A stretch of 64,000 nucleotides of DNA from Salminus brasiliensis (taxonomy: Eukaryota > Chordata > Actinopteri > Characiformes > Bryconidae): positions 3,977,980-4,041,979 of the forward strand of contig NC_132888.1 of the NCBI RefSeq assembly GCF_030463535.1, written 5' to 3'. A program made the translations under genes and the position numbers. The notes beneath the pieces are model-generated. The model worked only from the letters and a program-made list of their open reading frames with translations, was not told the DNA's origin and ran no database searches. Shown one piece after another: positions 36,365 through 60,092 of the stretch (the stretch's first letter is position 1; each line of letters begins with the position of its first letter).

Positions 36365-38930
36365 GAAGAATGCTGTCCAGGTTTTACAGGATTCGAGATT
36401 TATTGTCATGTGAACAGCAGAAACAAGTGGTTGCACTGTACACTGAAATTCTTACTTTGCAGTTCCTCCATTGACCGACACAATCTTATAAATAATTAAA
36501 TATATATATATATATATATAAGTCAGAAAGCTTGCACTTGCATGCCTAAATGAAATTGGGTGGATGTAACGATTCTGGACAGTAAAGTATGTTTTCGTTG
36601 CAATGGAGACTGTCTTTTCAAAATGCAGTGTAGTCCAAGACTAGGCTTAGGCTGATCTACAGTGTTCATTTGTACCCAACCAATCTGTAGTTCTTGGATT
36701 TTCTTTTGACTGGAGATCAGTGTGAGAACATCAGTTTTGGCCTGAGGATAATGTTCAATGATTTTACACTAAAAAGTGACCCAAATCCACACAATTTTGA
36801 TTTAATAAAAAAAAATATATGATAAAATAATAATAATAAATATAAATATATTATGAGGACAAATTATGAAAAACTCCCTTTTCAGTGCCTGTGCTCATAC
36901 ACTTGGGTATCTAGCGTGTCTACCAACCCCTACACTGTCAAATTAACAAGCCTGACAGATTTCTGGGGGCTGCCCAGGAGAGAAAGCAGGGCATTGAACA
37001 TGCCAACATGCCACTCATCCCATTAGAACACTACAACCCCCATCTGAGTAGCACCTGAGTACCATGGACAGCAGAAACGGGACTTCAGACAGCAGGAAAT
37101 TAAAAACAACAACAGTGTGGTGTTATAAAATAACAACATTTTGGAAGGACGAACATTTCTGAAGCCCCTCTTCCCAACCTAACCTCCTATAAATATCCTC
37201 TCTACCTTATCTATGTGTCTGTGACAAAGTCTTCGCATCCCTCCACCACCCCGTCACCTCCTTTTTATAGATATACAGTATAGATGCATGTGCAAGTTGT
37301 ACGTGCAGGGTTGCATGTGCATGTGTAAAGTAAAAGGCTTTGTGCAAGTACACAAGTAAACAGTATTTGCACAACAGTAGCAGTGATTTATGTAGTGGGC
37401 GTATATTAATGGGTGCATGTCATGTCATGTGCATGTTTTTGTGACTTCTTTAATGTGTCCATGGTCCAGTACTTACACTTCGGTACAGTGTTTATGAAAA
37501 CGCATGAGTTTACAATTATATTTCCATGTTTGTAAAGGTCGATTACACTGTTATTTAACATTATGGATAATTGAAGGTGAACTCAAAAGATAACACTATA
37601 AACCTACATGTTATGCATTTGTATTAGTTAAATTAATGCAAATACAATTATTTAATGTACAATAATTAAATAAGTTCTACACCTACATTAATCAGAGTAA
37701 GTAAGGTCTGTAGATACAAGATGCCAAGACCAAAAGGGACCTATGGGTCCATCAGAAGACAGAAAGACTGTTGATTCTGGTAAATGTTCCCGCAGCATGT
37801 TTTTTTTTACTTATTAGGGCCAGTTCAAATGAGCTCAACTTTGACAGTTAAGCGTTATCATGTTATGGATAAGTTTATCATTGCTGTCAGAATATAACCT
37901 TGCAATAGCATTTTTGTCATTTTTTCCATCTTGACATGATGTGAATCTGAAGTTGTTCATTATATTTTTACGATTATGAACCAAAATGACCAACATTTTT
38001 TTAATAAAATATTTTGACATTGACTTGCATTTAAAGTTAAGTCTTTTTGTTTGTTGTTGAGTTTTTGGCTTGACAGTGATCATTTGTAACAGTAAACTGA
38101 CCTTGAAATTGCCTTTTGTGAGATACAGAGTTTTGTTTCATGTACAGTTGATTTACTAGTTATGTTTGTTAATCTAGTCAGATTATTACTCATTGTCATT
38201 GGGGGATTTACAGAGGCTGCCCAACAAGTTTCCTGTCTTACAAAGTTATGACAATTTCATGAGACTTTATATTTCTATGGTCTTATTTCTATATCAGTGA
38301 CTCCAGCAAGAAAACTACAGTGATATCTTTGTGGAGGTGGGTGGAGGGCTGGAAAGAAGCATTAACAGAAAAATACTGAAAGTAATAACATTTTATTATA
38401 TTTAGATATGTGTACAATCAGGGCTCAGAAGAATACTGAAAACTGGAAAAATTAAAGTAAGTAAAACAGTCATCCAGTGAGAGGAATGTTTGTTTCAGAT
38501 CTCTATTACAGGTTAATAACAATAGTTTTCACTCCACCTAGCCCACAAGAGCTTCAACTAGTTCATGACTTAGGAAATACCCCCGAACGCCTGAATATCT
38601 TTAATAAACATGTTCCACATGATTTCCTTTAGGGTATTATTTTGTGTGATGTGCATCGCATAGCTACATTCTCCATTATCACATGTTGTATTTTGACCTT
38701 AATACAATTTATGAGTAAATAACATTTAACTGATCTTGAAATTATTCTCTCAGCATAAAACATAAAGATCCATTACACTATTTTTTTTATAAACTGATAA
38801 AGTATATTCTGCTCTCCTGAGAAAGTCGGACTAAGGTAGCATTTTAACTAACTAATTTTGTAGTCGAGTACCCAAACATTTAAAATATCACTTACGTAAA
38901 ATGAACAGACACGTGTGAACAACTTTGCTT
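36365..38930. other. NLR-A/NLR-B intergenic region, no gene recognised
   Basis: Holds an interspersed fragment (36390-36480, TTTATTGTCATGTGAACAGC), a short TA run at 36501-36520, and otherwise AT-rich unique-looking DNA. The short open frames here lack splice logic or domain content. Confidence 0.4.
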
Positions 38931-38939
38931 CACTTCACA

Positions 38940-39752
38940 GTTGCAGTATAATATATAGTCTACGTACAGTATATATCAATATAAGTCTATGTATACAGTC
39001 TATATTTAGTCTACGTACAATATATAACAATATAAGTCTACGTATATAGACTATATATAGTCTACGTACCATATATAACAATATAAGTCTACGTATATGG
39101 TCTATATATAATATACGTACCGTATATAACAATATAAGTCTACATATATAGTCTATATATAGTCTACGTACAGTATATAACAATATAAGTCTATGTATAT
39201 AGACTATATATAGTCTACGTACCACATATAACAATATAAGTCTACTTATATAGTCTATATATAGTCTACATACCATATATAACAATATAAGTCTACGTAT
39301 ATGGTCTATATATAATATACGTACCGTATATAACAATATAAGTCTACATATATAGTCTATACATAGTCTACGTACAGTATATATCAATATAAGTCTACTT
39401 ATATAGTCTATATATAGTCTCCATACAGTATATATCAATATAAGTCTACATATATAGTCTATATATAGTCTCTGTACAGTATATATCAATATATGTCTAC
39501 ATATATAGTCTATATATAGTCTCCGTACAGTATATATCAATATAAGTCTACATATATAGTCTATATATAGTCTCTGTACAGTATATATCAATATATGTCT
39601 ACATATATAGTCTATATATAGTCTCCGTACAGTATATATCAATATATGTCTACATATATAGTCTATATATAGTCTCTGTACAGTATATATCAATATAAGT
39701 CTACGTATATAGTCTAAATATAGTTTATGTACAGTATATAACAATATAAGAT
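38940..39752. repeat. 51-bp minisatellite just downstream of NLR-B
   Basis: About 16 units of ATATAGTCTATATATAGTCT + CCGTACAGTATATATCAATA + TAAGTCTAC. Because 51 is a multiple of 3, the minus strand stays open for about 269 codons (17-residue Tyr-rich repeat). No Kozak, splice or domain evidence makes that a gene. It lies 60 bp beyond the NLR-B polyA signal candidate. Confidence 0.95.
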
Positions 39753-39812
39753 TTTTTAAAGCTTAATGCTTTGGAACAGATGTTTGCAAACAAGGAATAT
39801 TGAATATTGACA

Positions 39813-39818
39813 TTTATT
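39813..39818 (-). terminator. Candidate polyadenylation signal of NLR-B
   Basis: AATAAA on the minus strand about 100 nt past the NLR-B stop codon. Confidence 0.5.
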
Positions 39819-39916
39819 CTCCTAAAAGAAAACATGTTTCTCCACAACTGTAAACTACTGGATGCATTGCATGCAACTTTTCTCACTAATTCAGTTTTGT
39901 CCAGATGTATCCAGGT

Positions 39917-51548
<11,632 letters not shown>

Positions 51549-51831
51549 TATGGAAGGTCAGTTAAGTGTGGCGCATCGTGACAGAAGCCTGAGAAAAACA
51601 TCAGCAATCCAGAAGGAGGAAGAGTCAGGCAGCACGAACATGCCTAACCAGTTCAACAGCATGTGCACTGAGCTGTACAGTGGCAACAACAATGGCCTCA
51701 AGTCCTGCTGAATACGGTCTCAAAAAAGGACAAGTACAGACCAATCACAGCGGATCTGGAGATTATATAGTCAATTCACATGAAATTAAGTCCATACATG
51801 TTGTTCTCACCCTGCACTCTGTAACACTCAC

Positions 51832-51960
51832 CAAGCACTCTGGGCGTTCCTCTCCCTGACTCTGAAGAAGACTTCTATCTGTCTGCTGGCAGATCTTATC
51901 TTCCTGGTAAAGTTTCTCACAAGGAAAGGGGTGTTGTTGTTTTAAATAACCAATCACGAG
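51832..51960 (-). promoter_or_regulatory. Candidate 5' UTR exon and promoter block of NLR-B
   Basis: Minus strand: an ATTGGTTATTTAAAA block (inverted CCAAT plus TATA-like), then ACCCCTTTCC..TACCAGGAAGAT, ending GTGCTTG at donor GTGAGT (51831). It has the same order of elements as the block upstream of NLR-A (36222-36355). Confidence 0.35.
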
Positions 51961-52084
51961 TGAGGATGATTTTACACAGTTTACCTTACAGTATTACCTT
52001 AGAAGATATATAATCATTAAATAATTTAAAATCCCTTTGCATACATTATTACTATAGAAAAATATGTATCATATAATATATAAT

Positions 52085-52118
52085 TAAGCATATAAAGTAT
52101 TTTGATATATATATTATA

Positions 52119-52163
<45 letters not shown>

Positions 52164-52272
52164 CATAAAAGCATTTAAAATCCCTTTGCATACATTCCTA
52201 CTTTAGACAAATATGTATCATATAATATATAATAAAGCATATATAATACAGTATTTTTATATATATTTTATA

Positions 52273-52331
<59 letters not shown>

Positions 52332-52445
52332 TTAATATTAATATATATATAAATCATAAAAGCTTTTACAATCCCTTTGCATACATTCCTACTTTAGAAA
52401 AATATTTATCATATAATATATAATAAAGTAATTTATATTCCTTTC
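52085..52445. repeat. AT-rich tandem block with TA arrays
   Basis: Three related copies of an ATCATAAAAGC..TTACATTCCTACTTTAG unit, separated by (TA)n arrays at about 52125-52157 and 52281-52327. Confidence 0.85.
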
Positions 52446-52489
52446 AATGCAAAATGTTGAAAACACAGACATGAAGACCAGAAGTCAAG

Positions 52490-52620
52490 TCAAGTGGGTT
52501 TATTGTCATTTCAACTACATACAGAGTACACAGTGAAACGAAACAACGTTCCTCCAGGACCATGGTGCAACATAGACAGTGCATACAAGAAGGAGCAGAC
52601 ACAAGGGCAAGACAGGGCCT
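52490..52620. repeat. Interspersed repeat fragment
   Basis: GTGGGTTTATTGTCATTTCA, AACGTTCCTCCAGGACCATG and GTGCAACATAGACAGTGCAT; an inverted relative lies at 41160-41265. Confidence 0.55.
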
Positions 52621-53349
52621 CATGTTACGGTTCCTTAAAGTAAAGTGTTAGAAAACCAGAAAAATCCGTCTTAGAAGCAAAATGTTCCCAAAAAAAAAAA
52701 AAAAAAAAAAAGTACAGCGGGAGGCAGTTTGGACACCCCAGTCAAAATATCTGTCACTGGGAAATAGCTAATTGAATAAACGATGACCTGATTTCTAAAA
52801 GCCATAAAGTTGAAAACATTTGTTTCATATTTTAAACAATGTTATTTTTTATTTCTATTTTCACAGTTTCTGTAAAAGTGAAAATCACTAAGCATTGCAT
52901 TCTGGGTTTTATTAATGCATAATGCAACTTATTCAGCGCTGTTTAGTCTGTAATTAGTGCTGAGTAGAACCTATAGCACATGTCCATTACCCAACATAGG
53001 CAGACATAAATATAATTCTATTTATCTTATTATTATTAGAATTAATTTCATAAATTAGTTACAAATTAATCATTAGTGGGTATTTGAAAGCACATTGTTG
53101 TTGTTATTATTATTATTATAATTATTATTATTATTATTATTATTATTAAATAATAATAACATATATTATATAATATATATATATATATATTATGAAAAAT
53201 TACATAATTCATTTTGATCATTAAAATTATTTATCTATATATATTAATTATCACCTAAAATAACAAAGATTACTTTTTTATTTCCATATTTTTATAGTTT
53301 TAAAATTACAAAAACAAAAAAAGTTTGGGTACCCTGTATGGTCAGTGCT

Positions 53350-53950
53350 TATGTTATATGGACAAAAGCCTAAGGACACCTATACATTACACCTACAGGA
53401 GCTTTTCTGTCGTCCCATTCTAAACCCATAGGCATTATTAATATGGAGCTGGTCCTCCTTTGCTCTAAGCTCTACCAGCAGCAGCAGGTCTGAAGCTCTG
53501 CTGCAGTTACTGAGTCAGTTGGAGGCTTTTCTGCACTCTGCTCTGAGCTCAGCACTCGGCCCTGACCCCGCTCTGTAACTTTACGTGGTCTGACGGACAC
53601 TCGGTGGACACTGAGCTGCTCTCTGTGAGCTGTTCCTCCTAAACTCTTCCACTGTTCAATAATAACACCACTCACAGCTGATGGAGGAAGATCTAGGAGG
53701 GAAGGTCTAAATTTCACCAGCTGACTTGTAGTTGTTGGTGCAGCGGTGTCTCCTATTACATACAGAACCACGCTGGAGTTCAGTGAGCAGAACCTTTAGA
53801 ACCTCCCGTTCTTTCACTGATGTGTGGAAGAAAGGCAGACTGCAGGGCTAGGGGCTGGATTTTATACACCTGTGGTGGAAATGGGACTGAATGAGAGACC
53901 TGAATTCACTGATTATGATGTGTGTCTCAATACTTCTGTCCATATAGTAG
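53350..53950. mobile_element. Complete family 1-type inverted-repeat element
   Basis: About 600 bp between TTATATGGACAAAAGCCTAA and TCTCAATACTTCTGTCCATATA, which are inverted copies. No transposase; the minus-strand open frame at 53472-53771 is not supported by splice or domain evidence. Confidence 0.7.
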
Positions 53951-54153
53951 CAGCTTTGGGGGATTTCTGCCCATTCTTTCTTGGGCCGTCTGGCTGCACT
54001 GCTTCTTTGAGGCCTAGCCACAGATTTTTAATGATGTTTTGAGGGCCCGGTCTACTCCTCTCCAGCTTAGTGAGAAGAAAACTAGGTAATATAAAAAAGG
54101 AAGAGCAAAGAGCGAAGAATGAGAAATGAGATTCATGAAAGGTTATTTATGGA

Positions 54154-54154
<1 letters not shown>

Positions 54155-54188
<34 letters not shown>

Positions 54189-54430
54189 TGTATATGCCTA
54201 TGAATAAAATAAAAGAATCTGGAGATTGTAATGTGTTTCCTTTATCCATCTCTCTCTCTCTCTCTCTCTGGATGATTGAGGATGATGTAGAGAGCGTGAC
54301 AAGAGGTGTAGAAGGGAGCCATCACCTCATCAGTGGATCCTCCAACACCTCATTTTAAGAGTCCAGCCGCTCCTCACACACACACAAACACACACACACA
54401 CACAAACGCACACACACACACACACACCTG
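54155..54430. repeat. GT, CT and CA microsatellites
   Basis: (GT)n at about 54157-54187, (CT)n at 54251-54268 and (CA)n at about 54375-54427 within 300 bp. Confidence 0.85.
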
Positions 54431-54957
54431 CCCTCAACCTGAACCTGAGAGTCAATATCACTCCTGTAAAGCCATCGAATCATTCAGACTGCTGCTCCAC
54501 CGCTGACTGTAACACACAGAGACGTATAAAAACATATTAATATTAAAGCAGCGTCCAGTTCTGCCTGACAACACCAGCTATGAGTCGCTTCAGCAATAAA
54601 CGCCACAATTATTAAGATTTATGCGGAGATCTATGCGGAGATCTCTGTTAGAGATTAGCTCCCCTACTGCACCGTCCACAGTGAAGGATTGTGTGGTCAG
54701 AATAAAAGCCAGAGCATGAAAGAGCTCCATTCCAGTCATAACTCACTTTTATATCAACACTTTCTGACCTGACTTTATGCCTTAAGATTAAATATCGAGC
54801 AAAACCAAATTTCCTTCAGATTTTTTAAAGAGTTTGAAGTAAAAGTAAGTTGCTTATTATAAACATATAAACTTTTTTATGTTATAAATATATTATAAAT
54901 ATAATCTAATATATATAAACTTATCTACATATACCTGCCTATGCAGTCTTCAGACGT
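54431..54957. other. No feature recognised
   Basis: Mixed unique-looking DNA; no open frame with splice logic, RNA gene or repeat that I can name. Confidence 0.35.
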
Positions 54958-55700
54958 TTAGCCTCATTCAACCAGACTATAGCAGTTTAGCCCCACCCAC
55001 TTAGCCTTCCACAATTTAGCCCAACCTATTCAAATTTCCACAGTTTAGCCACACCCATTCAGAGTTCCAGTGTTTAGCTCCACTCCAAGCCCAATTCAGC
55101 CTACCAGTGTTTAATCCCGCCCACCTAGCCTTCCACAATTTAGCCCTGCCCATTCAGATTTCCAGTTTAGCCCTGCCCATTCAGCTTTCTACTTATTGGC
55201 TCCACCCACTTACTCTACTGAAGTCTAGCCTCATTTATCCAGCCTTCCAGAGTTTAGCCACACCCATTCAGCCTTCCTGTGTTTAACCTAGCCCACCTAG
55301 CCTTCTACAATTTAGCCCTGCCCATTCAAATTTCCAGATTAGCCCTGTCCATTCAGATTTCTACTGATTAGCTGATTAGCTAAGTCTAGCCTCATTTATC
55401 CAGTCTTTCAGAGTTTAGCTACCAGTGTTTAACCCCACCCACCTAGCCTTGCACAATTTAGCCCTGTCTGTTCAGACTTCCGCAGTTTAGCCACACCCAT
55501 TCAACTTTCCATTGTTTAGCCCCACGCATTCAGCTTTCTACTTATTAGCTCCACCCATTTACACTACTGAAGTCTAGCCTCATTTATCCAGCCTTTCAGA
55601 GTTTAGCCACACCCATTTAGCCTTTTAGTGTTTAACCTAGCCCTAGACCTAGACCTAGCCTTCCACAATTTAGCCCTGTTCATTCTGCCTACCACTTTAT
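54958..55700. repeat. TTTAGCC minisatellite with higher-order structure
   Basis: Roughly 30-bp units such as TTTAGCCACACCCATTCAGC + CTTCCAC, organised in a 170-190-bp super-repeat marked by GTCTAGCCTCATTTATCCAG. A shorter related block is at 56740-56955. Confidence 0.85.
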
Positions 55701-56435
55701 AAACATGCTCACTTACCTACCACAGCTGCCCACTCACGTTGCAGTTCGCTGGAGTGTTGTAGTCCAGGTTGGCATAGTTATAACCTCAGTGTGAAGGAAC
55801 AGGGCTAAACGACTGCAGGCTGAATCTGTAGTTATGGGTGTTTTGGTTTTTGTGACATCACAAAATCAACTGAATTCATAACAGGCCGTTTTTACAGGCT
55901 AGTTTACGCATTCGGGCTGTATGCGCTGTACGGACTGGGAGGTGAATGGTCCCATTTGAAACCTTAACAGTGTTTACACACTACAGCCCAGTCACACCTA
56001 ATTAAACCAGACGAGCTGAATCAGATTGAGCCGGGAAATCATTAAACTGTGCTGGACACGGGCCCTGGAATTAACAGAACCCTAATACAGGCCCTTTAAA
56101 CTGGAGTTTCTGAAGGTGTCATTGGTGACCACCTCGCTGACACTAGCATGAGATCATCTTGATGATGCCCTCATTCTCGGGGTTTGTTCAGCCATAAATA
56201 TGGAGATGAGCTTCCTGTAAAGAAACAAAGTAATGATCTACATGAATATGCTAATGCGCTTCTTACAAGCTGACGTTAAAATAAATGCGCCGACTGTTTT
56301 AGGAAGGGGTGAGCGAATGCTGTAACTCACAGGGAGGAGATGGTGGAGCTGGCAGCTCTGCCACTGTAAATCTTTATGAGTATAAATGCCAGCCTCAGTT
56401 TTGAGCGGGTGCCGTGACTCGGCCTTGTGTGATGT
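55701..56435. other. No gene recognised
   Basis: Includes segments such as 55940-56110 and 56230-56400 that look non-repetitive, but there is no coding evidence. Could hold distal regulatory DNA; not shown. Confidence 0.3.
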
Positions 56436-57220
56436 AGTCCCAAGTTCATATAAATGAGGCTTGACCACAGGGCATTGAAACACAGACTTGGCCCCAGCAA
56501 AGGAGCTTGCCCAGGGCCTATCTAATACCAAATGTTTGTGGACACCCCTTCTCATTCAGAATAGGACTCTCTGGAGCAGATAGACATGATGAACCTATTG
56601 GCACCATGCTGCCTAATGCCAGATGTGGGCTAGAGGGGTATATATAAAGCCCCCCAGCATTATTGAGCTGTGGAGCAGTGGAAGATCTGTGTTCTCTGGA
56701 GTGATGGTTGGTGCTCCATCCAATCCTTTCTGATGTTTAGTCTCATTCAATCAGACTATAGCAGTTTAGCTCCACCCATTTAGCATTCCACAGTTTAGCC
56801 CCACCCATTTCAATTTCCACAGTTTAGCCACACCCATTTAAATTTCCACAGTTTAGCCCCACCCATTCAGAGTTCCAGTTTAGCCTCCCCTATTCAGGTT
56901 TCCAGTTTAGCCCCACCCATTCAGATTTTCAATTTAGCCCCACCCATTAATATTCAAGTCCCAAGTTCATATAAATGGGGCTTGACCACAGGGCATTGAA
57001 ACACAGACTGGGCCCCAGCAAAGGAGCTTGCCCAGGGCCTATCTAATACCAAATGTTTGTGGACACCCCTTCTCATTCAGAATAGGACTCTCTGGAGCAG
57101 ATGATGACATGATGACATGATGAACCTATTGGCACCATGCTGCCTAATGCCAGATGTGGGCTAGAGGGGTATATATAGAGCTGTGTTCTCTGGAGTGATG
57201 GTTGGTGCTCCATCTAATCC
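56436..57220. repeat. Direct duplication, 520-bp spacing, with family 1 element ends
   Basis: 56436-56720 and 56956-57220 share CCAAGTTCATATAAATG.GGC, TTGACCACAGGGCATTGAAA and a family 1 element (GTTTGTGGACACCCCTTCTC). The second copy is shorter. The TTTAGCC block lies between them. Confidence 0.85.
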
Positions 57221-57399
57221 TTTGCAACTTCCCTCTTGTCGCTGAATGCAATCAAATCCTCACAGCAATGCTGCTCCAAAATCTAGTAGAAAGTCTTCTT
57301 CTTCCCTGGACAGTAGAGACAGTTACTCCAACAAAAGCATGATCAACTCTTTTAGCAGGTGAGCAGGCGTCCCAATACTTTTGTCCAGCTTTGTCCAGG

Positions 57400-58220
57400 T
57401 TTTTATTGATGAAAAGTGATCAGCTCTGATCTGATCTGATTAGCATTCTAATCACAGATGCACCTATTTTTTGGAGCTTTAGCACCGCGGGCTCACCCCT
57501 CTGTGGTAAACCCATCTAAGCCGTGTACCTGCACTGCAGCCTGACAGACTGAAGCACATCACGAGCTTCCCGCGCATTCCGCCGCCGATCACGTCATTTC
57601 AGCGCCCTGCGGTTCTCCCCTGCTGTAGCGTAATCCTGTTAGAGCCGAGCACGCTCTGACCGAGCAGCCGGCCATGCTGGAGCTCGGGGAGGTTTATTTC
57701 GCTCTGTTCTGAAAATTAGATTTGAGGGGGAGGGGGGGTGATATCTGCATAATCCATAAATGCCTCAGGAGGTTGGCAGGTGCTTTTACTGCAAATAAAG
57801 AGGACAACCAAAGCTCTTTCTCAGTGTGTGTGTGTGTGTGTGTGTTCATGCATTTTTAGGACAGCGGCCTAACTTTGTAAGAAAACCAGGACCAACTCAA
57901 AGTACTCATACCTTTGTTTTGCCTTTAATTATTTACTATTATAGATAAATACATACCGACTGTTAATCGAATAGATATGGGATATGTATATGTATAGGAT
58001 ACTGTTATTAATATAGTTATTATATAGTTATTAATATAGTTAGTTAGTTAATATAGTTACTGCAAATAATCAGATATGCAAATGTAGAGTTAGGAGCCCA
58101 ATGAAGCCCTACCCATTTCACCTATATATAGATATTCACATCAGTATGAACTACATATGTGACTTACTGTTATTATAAAGCCTATTAAAGCCTATAGAAG
58201 CTCATATAATACACATGGGA
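57400..58220. other. No gene recognised; partly non-repetitive
   Basis: 57480-57800 is CpG-containing and repeat-poor (GATCACGTCATTTCAGCGCC), then a GT run (57826-57844) and AT-rich sequence. No coding or RNA feature. Confidence 0.3.
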
Positions 58221-58227
58221 CAGTGTT

Positions 58228-59335
58228 AGAGGTTAAAGCTAGGACTAGGACCAGGGTTAGGGTTAGGTTTTGGATTGTGGTTAAGGTTAGGAATATGACC
58301 AGGGTTAGGGTTAGGTTTTGGGTTGAGGTTAAGGTTAGGACTAGGACCAGGGTTAGGGTTAGGTTTTGGGTTGAGGTTGAGATTAGGACTAGGACCAGGA
58401 TTAGGGTTAGGTTTTGGATTGTGGTTAAGGTTAGGAATATGACCAGGATTAGGGTTAGGTTTTGGGTTGAGGTTGAGATTAAGGTTAGGAATATGACCAG
58501 GATTAGGGTTAGGTTTTGGGTTGAGGTTGAGATTAGGACTAGGACCAGGGTTAGGGTTAGGTTTTGGATTGTGGTTAAGGTTAGGAATATGACCAGGATT
58601 AGGGTTAGGTTTTGGGTTGAGGTTGAGATTAAGGTTAGGAATATGACCAGGATTAGGGTTAGGTTTTGGGTTGAGGTTAAGATTAGGACTAGGACCAGGG
58701 TTAGGATTAGGTTTTGGGTTGAAGTTAGGGCTAGGACCAGGGTAAGGGTAGGTTTTGGGTTGAGGTTGAGATTAAGGTTAGGACTAGGACCAGGATTAGG
58801 GTTAGGTTTTGGGTTGAGGTTGAAATTAAGGTTAAGACTAGGACCAGGATTAGGGTTAGGTTTTGGGTTGAGGTTGAGGTTAAGGTTAGGACTAGGAGCA
58901 GGGTTAGGGTTAGGTTTTGGGTTGAGGTTGAGATTAAGGTTAGGACTAGGACCAGGATATGGGTTAGGTTTTGGGTTGAGGTTGAGATTAAGGTTAGGAC
59001 TAGGACCAGGGTTAGGGTTAGGTTTTGGGTTGAGGTTGAGATTAAGGTTAGGAATATGACCAGGATAAGGGTTAGGTTTTGGGTTGAGGTTGAGATTAAG
59101 GTTAGGACTAGGACCAGGATAAGGGTTAGGTTTTGGGTTGAGGTTGAGATTAAGGTTAGGACTAGGACCAGGATAAGGGTTAGGTTTTGGGTTGAGGTTG
59201 AGATTAAGGTTAGGACTAGGACCAGGGTTAGGGTTAGGTTTTGGGTTGAGGTTGAGATTAAGGTTAGGACTAGGACCAGGGTTAGGGTTAGGTTTCAGGT
59301 TAAAGTTAGGACTAGGACCAGGGTTAGGGTTAAGC
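58228..59335. repeat. G-rich TTAGGG-like minisatellite, 48-54-bp units
   Basis: Units of GGACTAGGACCAGGGTTAGG + GTTAGGTTTTGGGTTGAGGT + TGAGATTAAGGTTA. Unit lengths are mostly multiples of 3, so + strand frames stay open (RVRFWVEV, LGLGPGLGLGF repeats); these are not genes. Confidence 0.95.
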
Positions 59336-59339
59336 TTAC

Positions 59340-60090
59340 AGATCTCTTATAAGGACCCTTATTTTTTAGAGTGTGTATGAAGGCGCTGATATTTGCTGCA
59401 GGCCAATACAGGAAATTTAATATTTTTTTAAATGCATTTTTTGCAGTTGAAGGTTCAGTTAGACACAGCAGTACTGGACAATACGACCGGCTCATATGAA
59501 GACACTGATACCAGTGTGTGTGAGTGTGTTGACCATCTTTAGCCTGTTAGTTTCGCTTTGTGTGTATTCTGAAAACAGATGTACGTAGACTCTCTCTTCC
59601 CTCTCACTGCTGATTAACTCCAGAAGCCTTCACTCTGAACTCTGGCAGGATGGAGAGGGTTTGTTTGCTGTGCTGTTAGCCTGGCCGCTTGCGTCTGAAC
59701 CGCAGGCGTCCAGATGAGCGTCTGAACGCTAGATATGAACCCCAATAAAGTTTTCTGTGCAGCGACAAAGAGGGTTCACCAGTTGCTGCTGAGACAAAGA
59801 GCGGACTACTAAACTACTCAACATCCGTCCCCTCCGCACTGGTCAAAGCCGGCTGGATTGTGTGTATTACTGTGGAGGCCGATCTCATGATGTCACTGTA
59901 CAGCACTGTGGGATGTAGCACAGGTTCACTGTCTGAAAAAAATCCAAATCATTAATTTCGTGCAAAAGTTTGGACACCTTTCTGAGCTGCATGGTCTAAC
60001 ATAGAAATTGTTCCAGCTCTAAAAGCAAGGACTTTTTTTATGGTGGCTAAAAGTCTTTGAGTCTTTGTAGTTGGACGTTTTCCCACCCTA
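59340..60090. other. Spacer between the two G-rich arrays, nothing recognised
   Basis: Non-repetitive mixed DNA. An AATAAA occurs at about 59743, but no gene is seen on either strand. Confidence 0.35.
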
Positions 60091-60092
60091 CT

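Noticed and set aside
38935..39744. 269-codon minus-strand open frame of Tyr-rich repeats
   Set aside because: Translation of a 51-bp minisatellite; unit length divisible by 3 keeps the frame open. No splice, start context or domain support.
53472..53771. 99-codon open frame in the right region
   Set aside because: Lies wholly inside a non-autonomous inverted-repeat element.
58223..59059. 278-codon plus-strand open frame (Arg/Val/Leu-rich)
   Set aside because: By-product of the G-rich minisatellite; two frames stay open in the same array.
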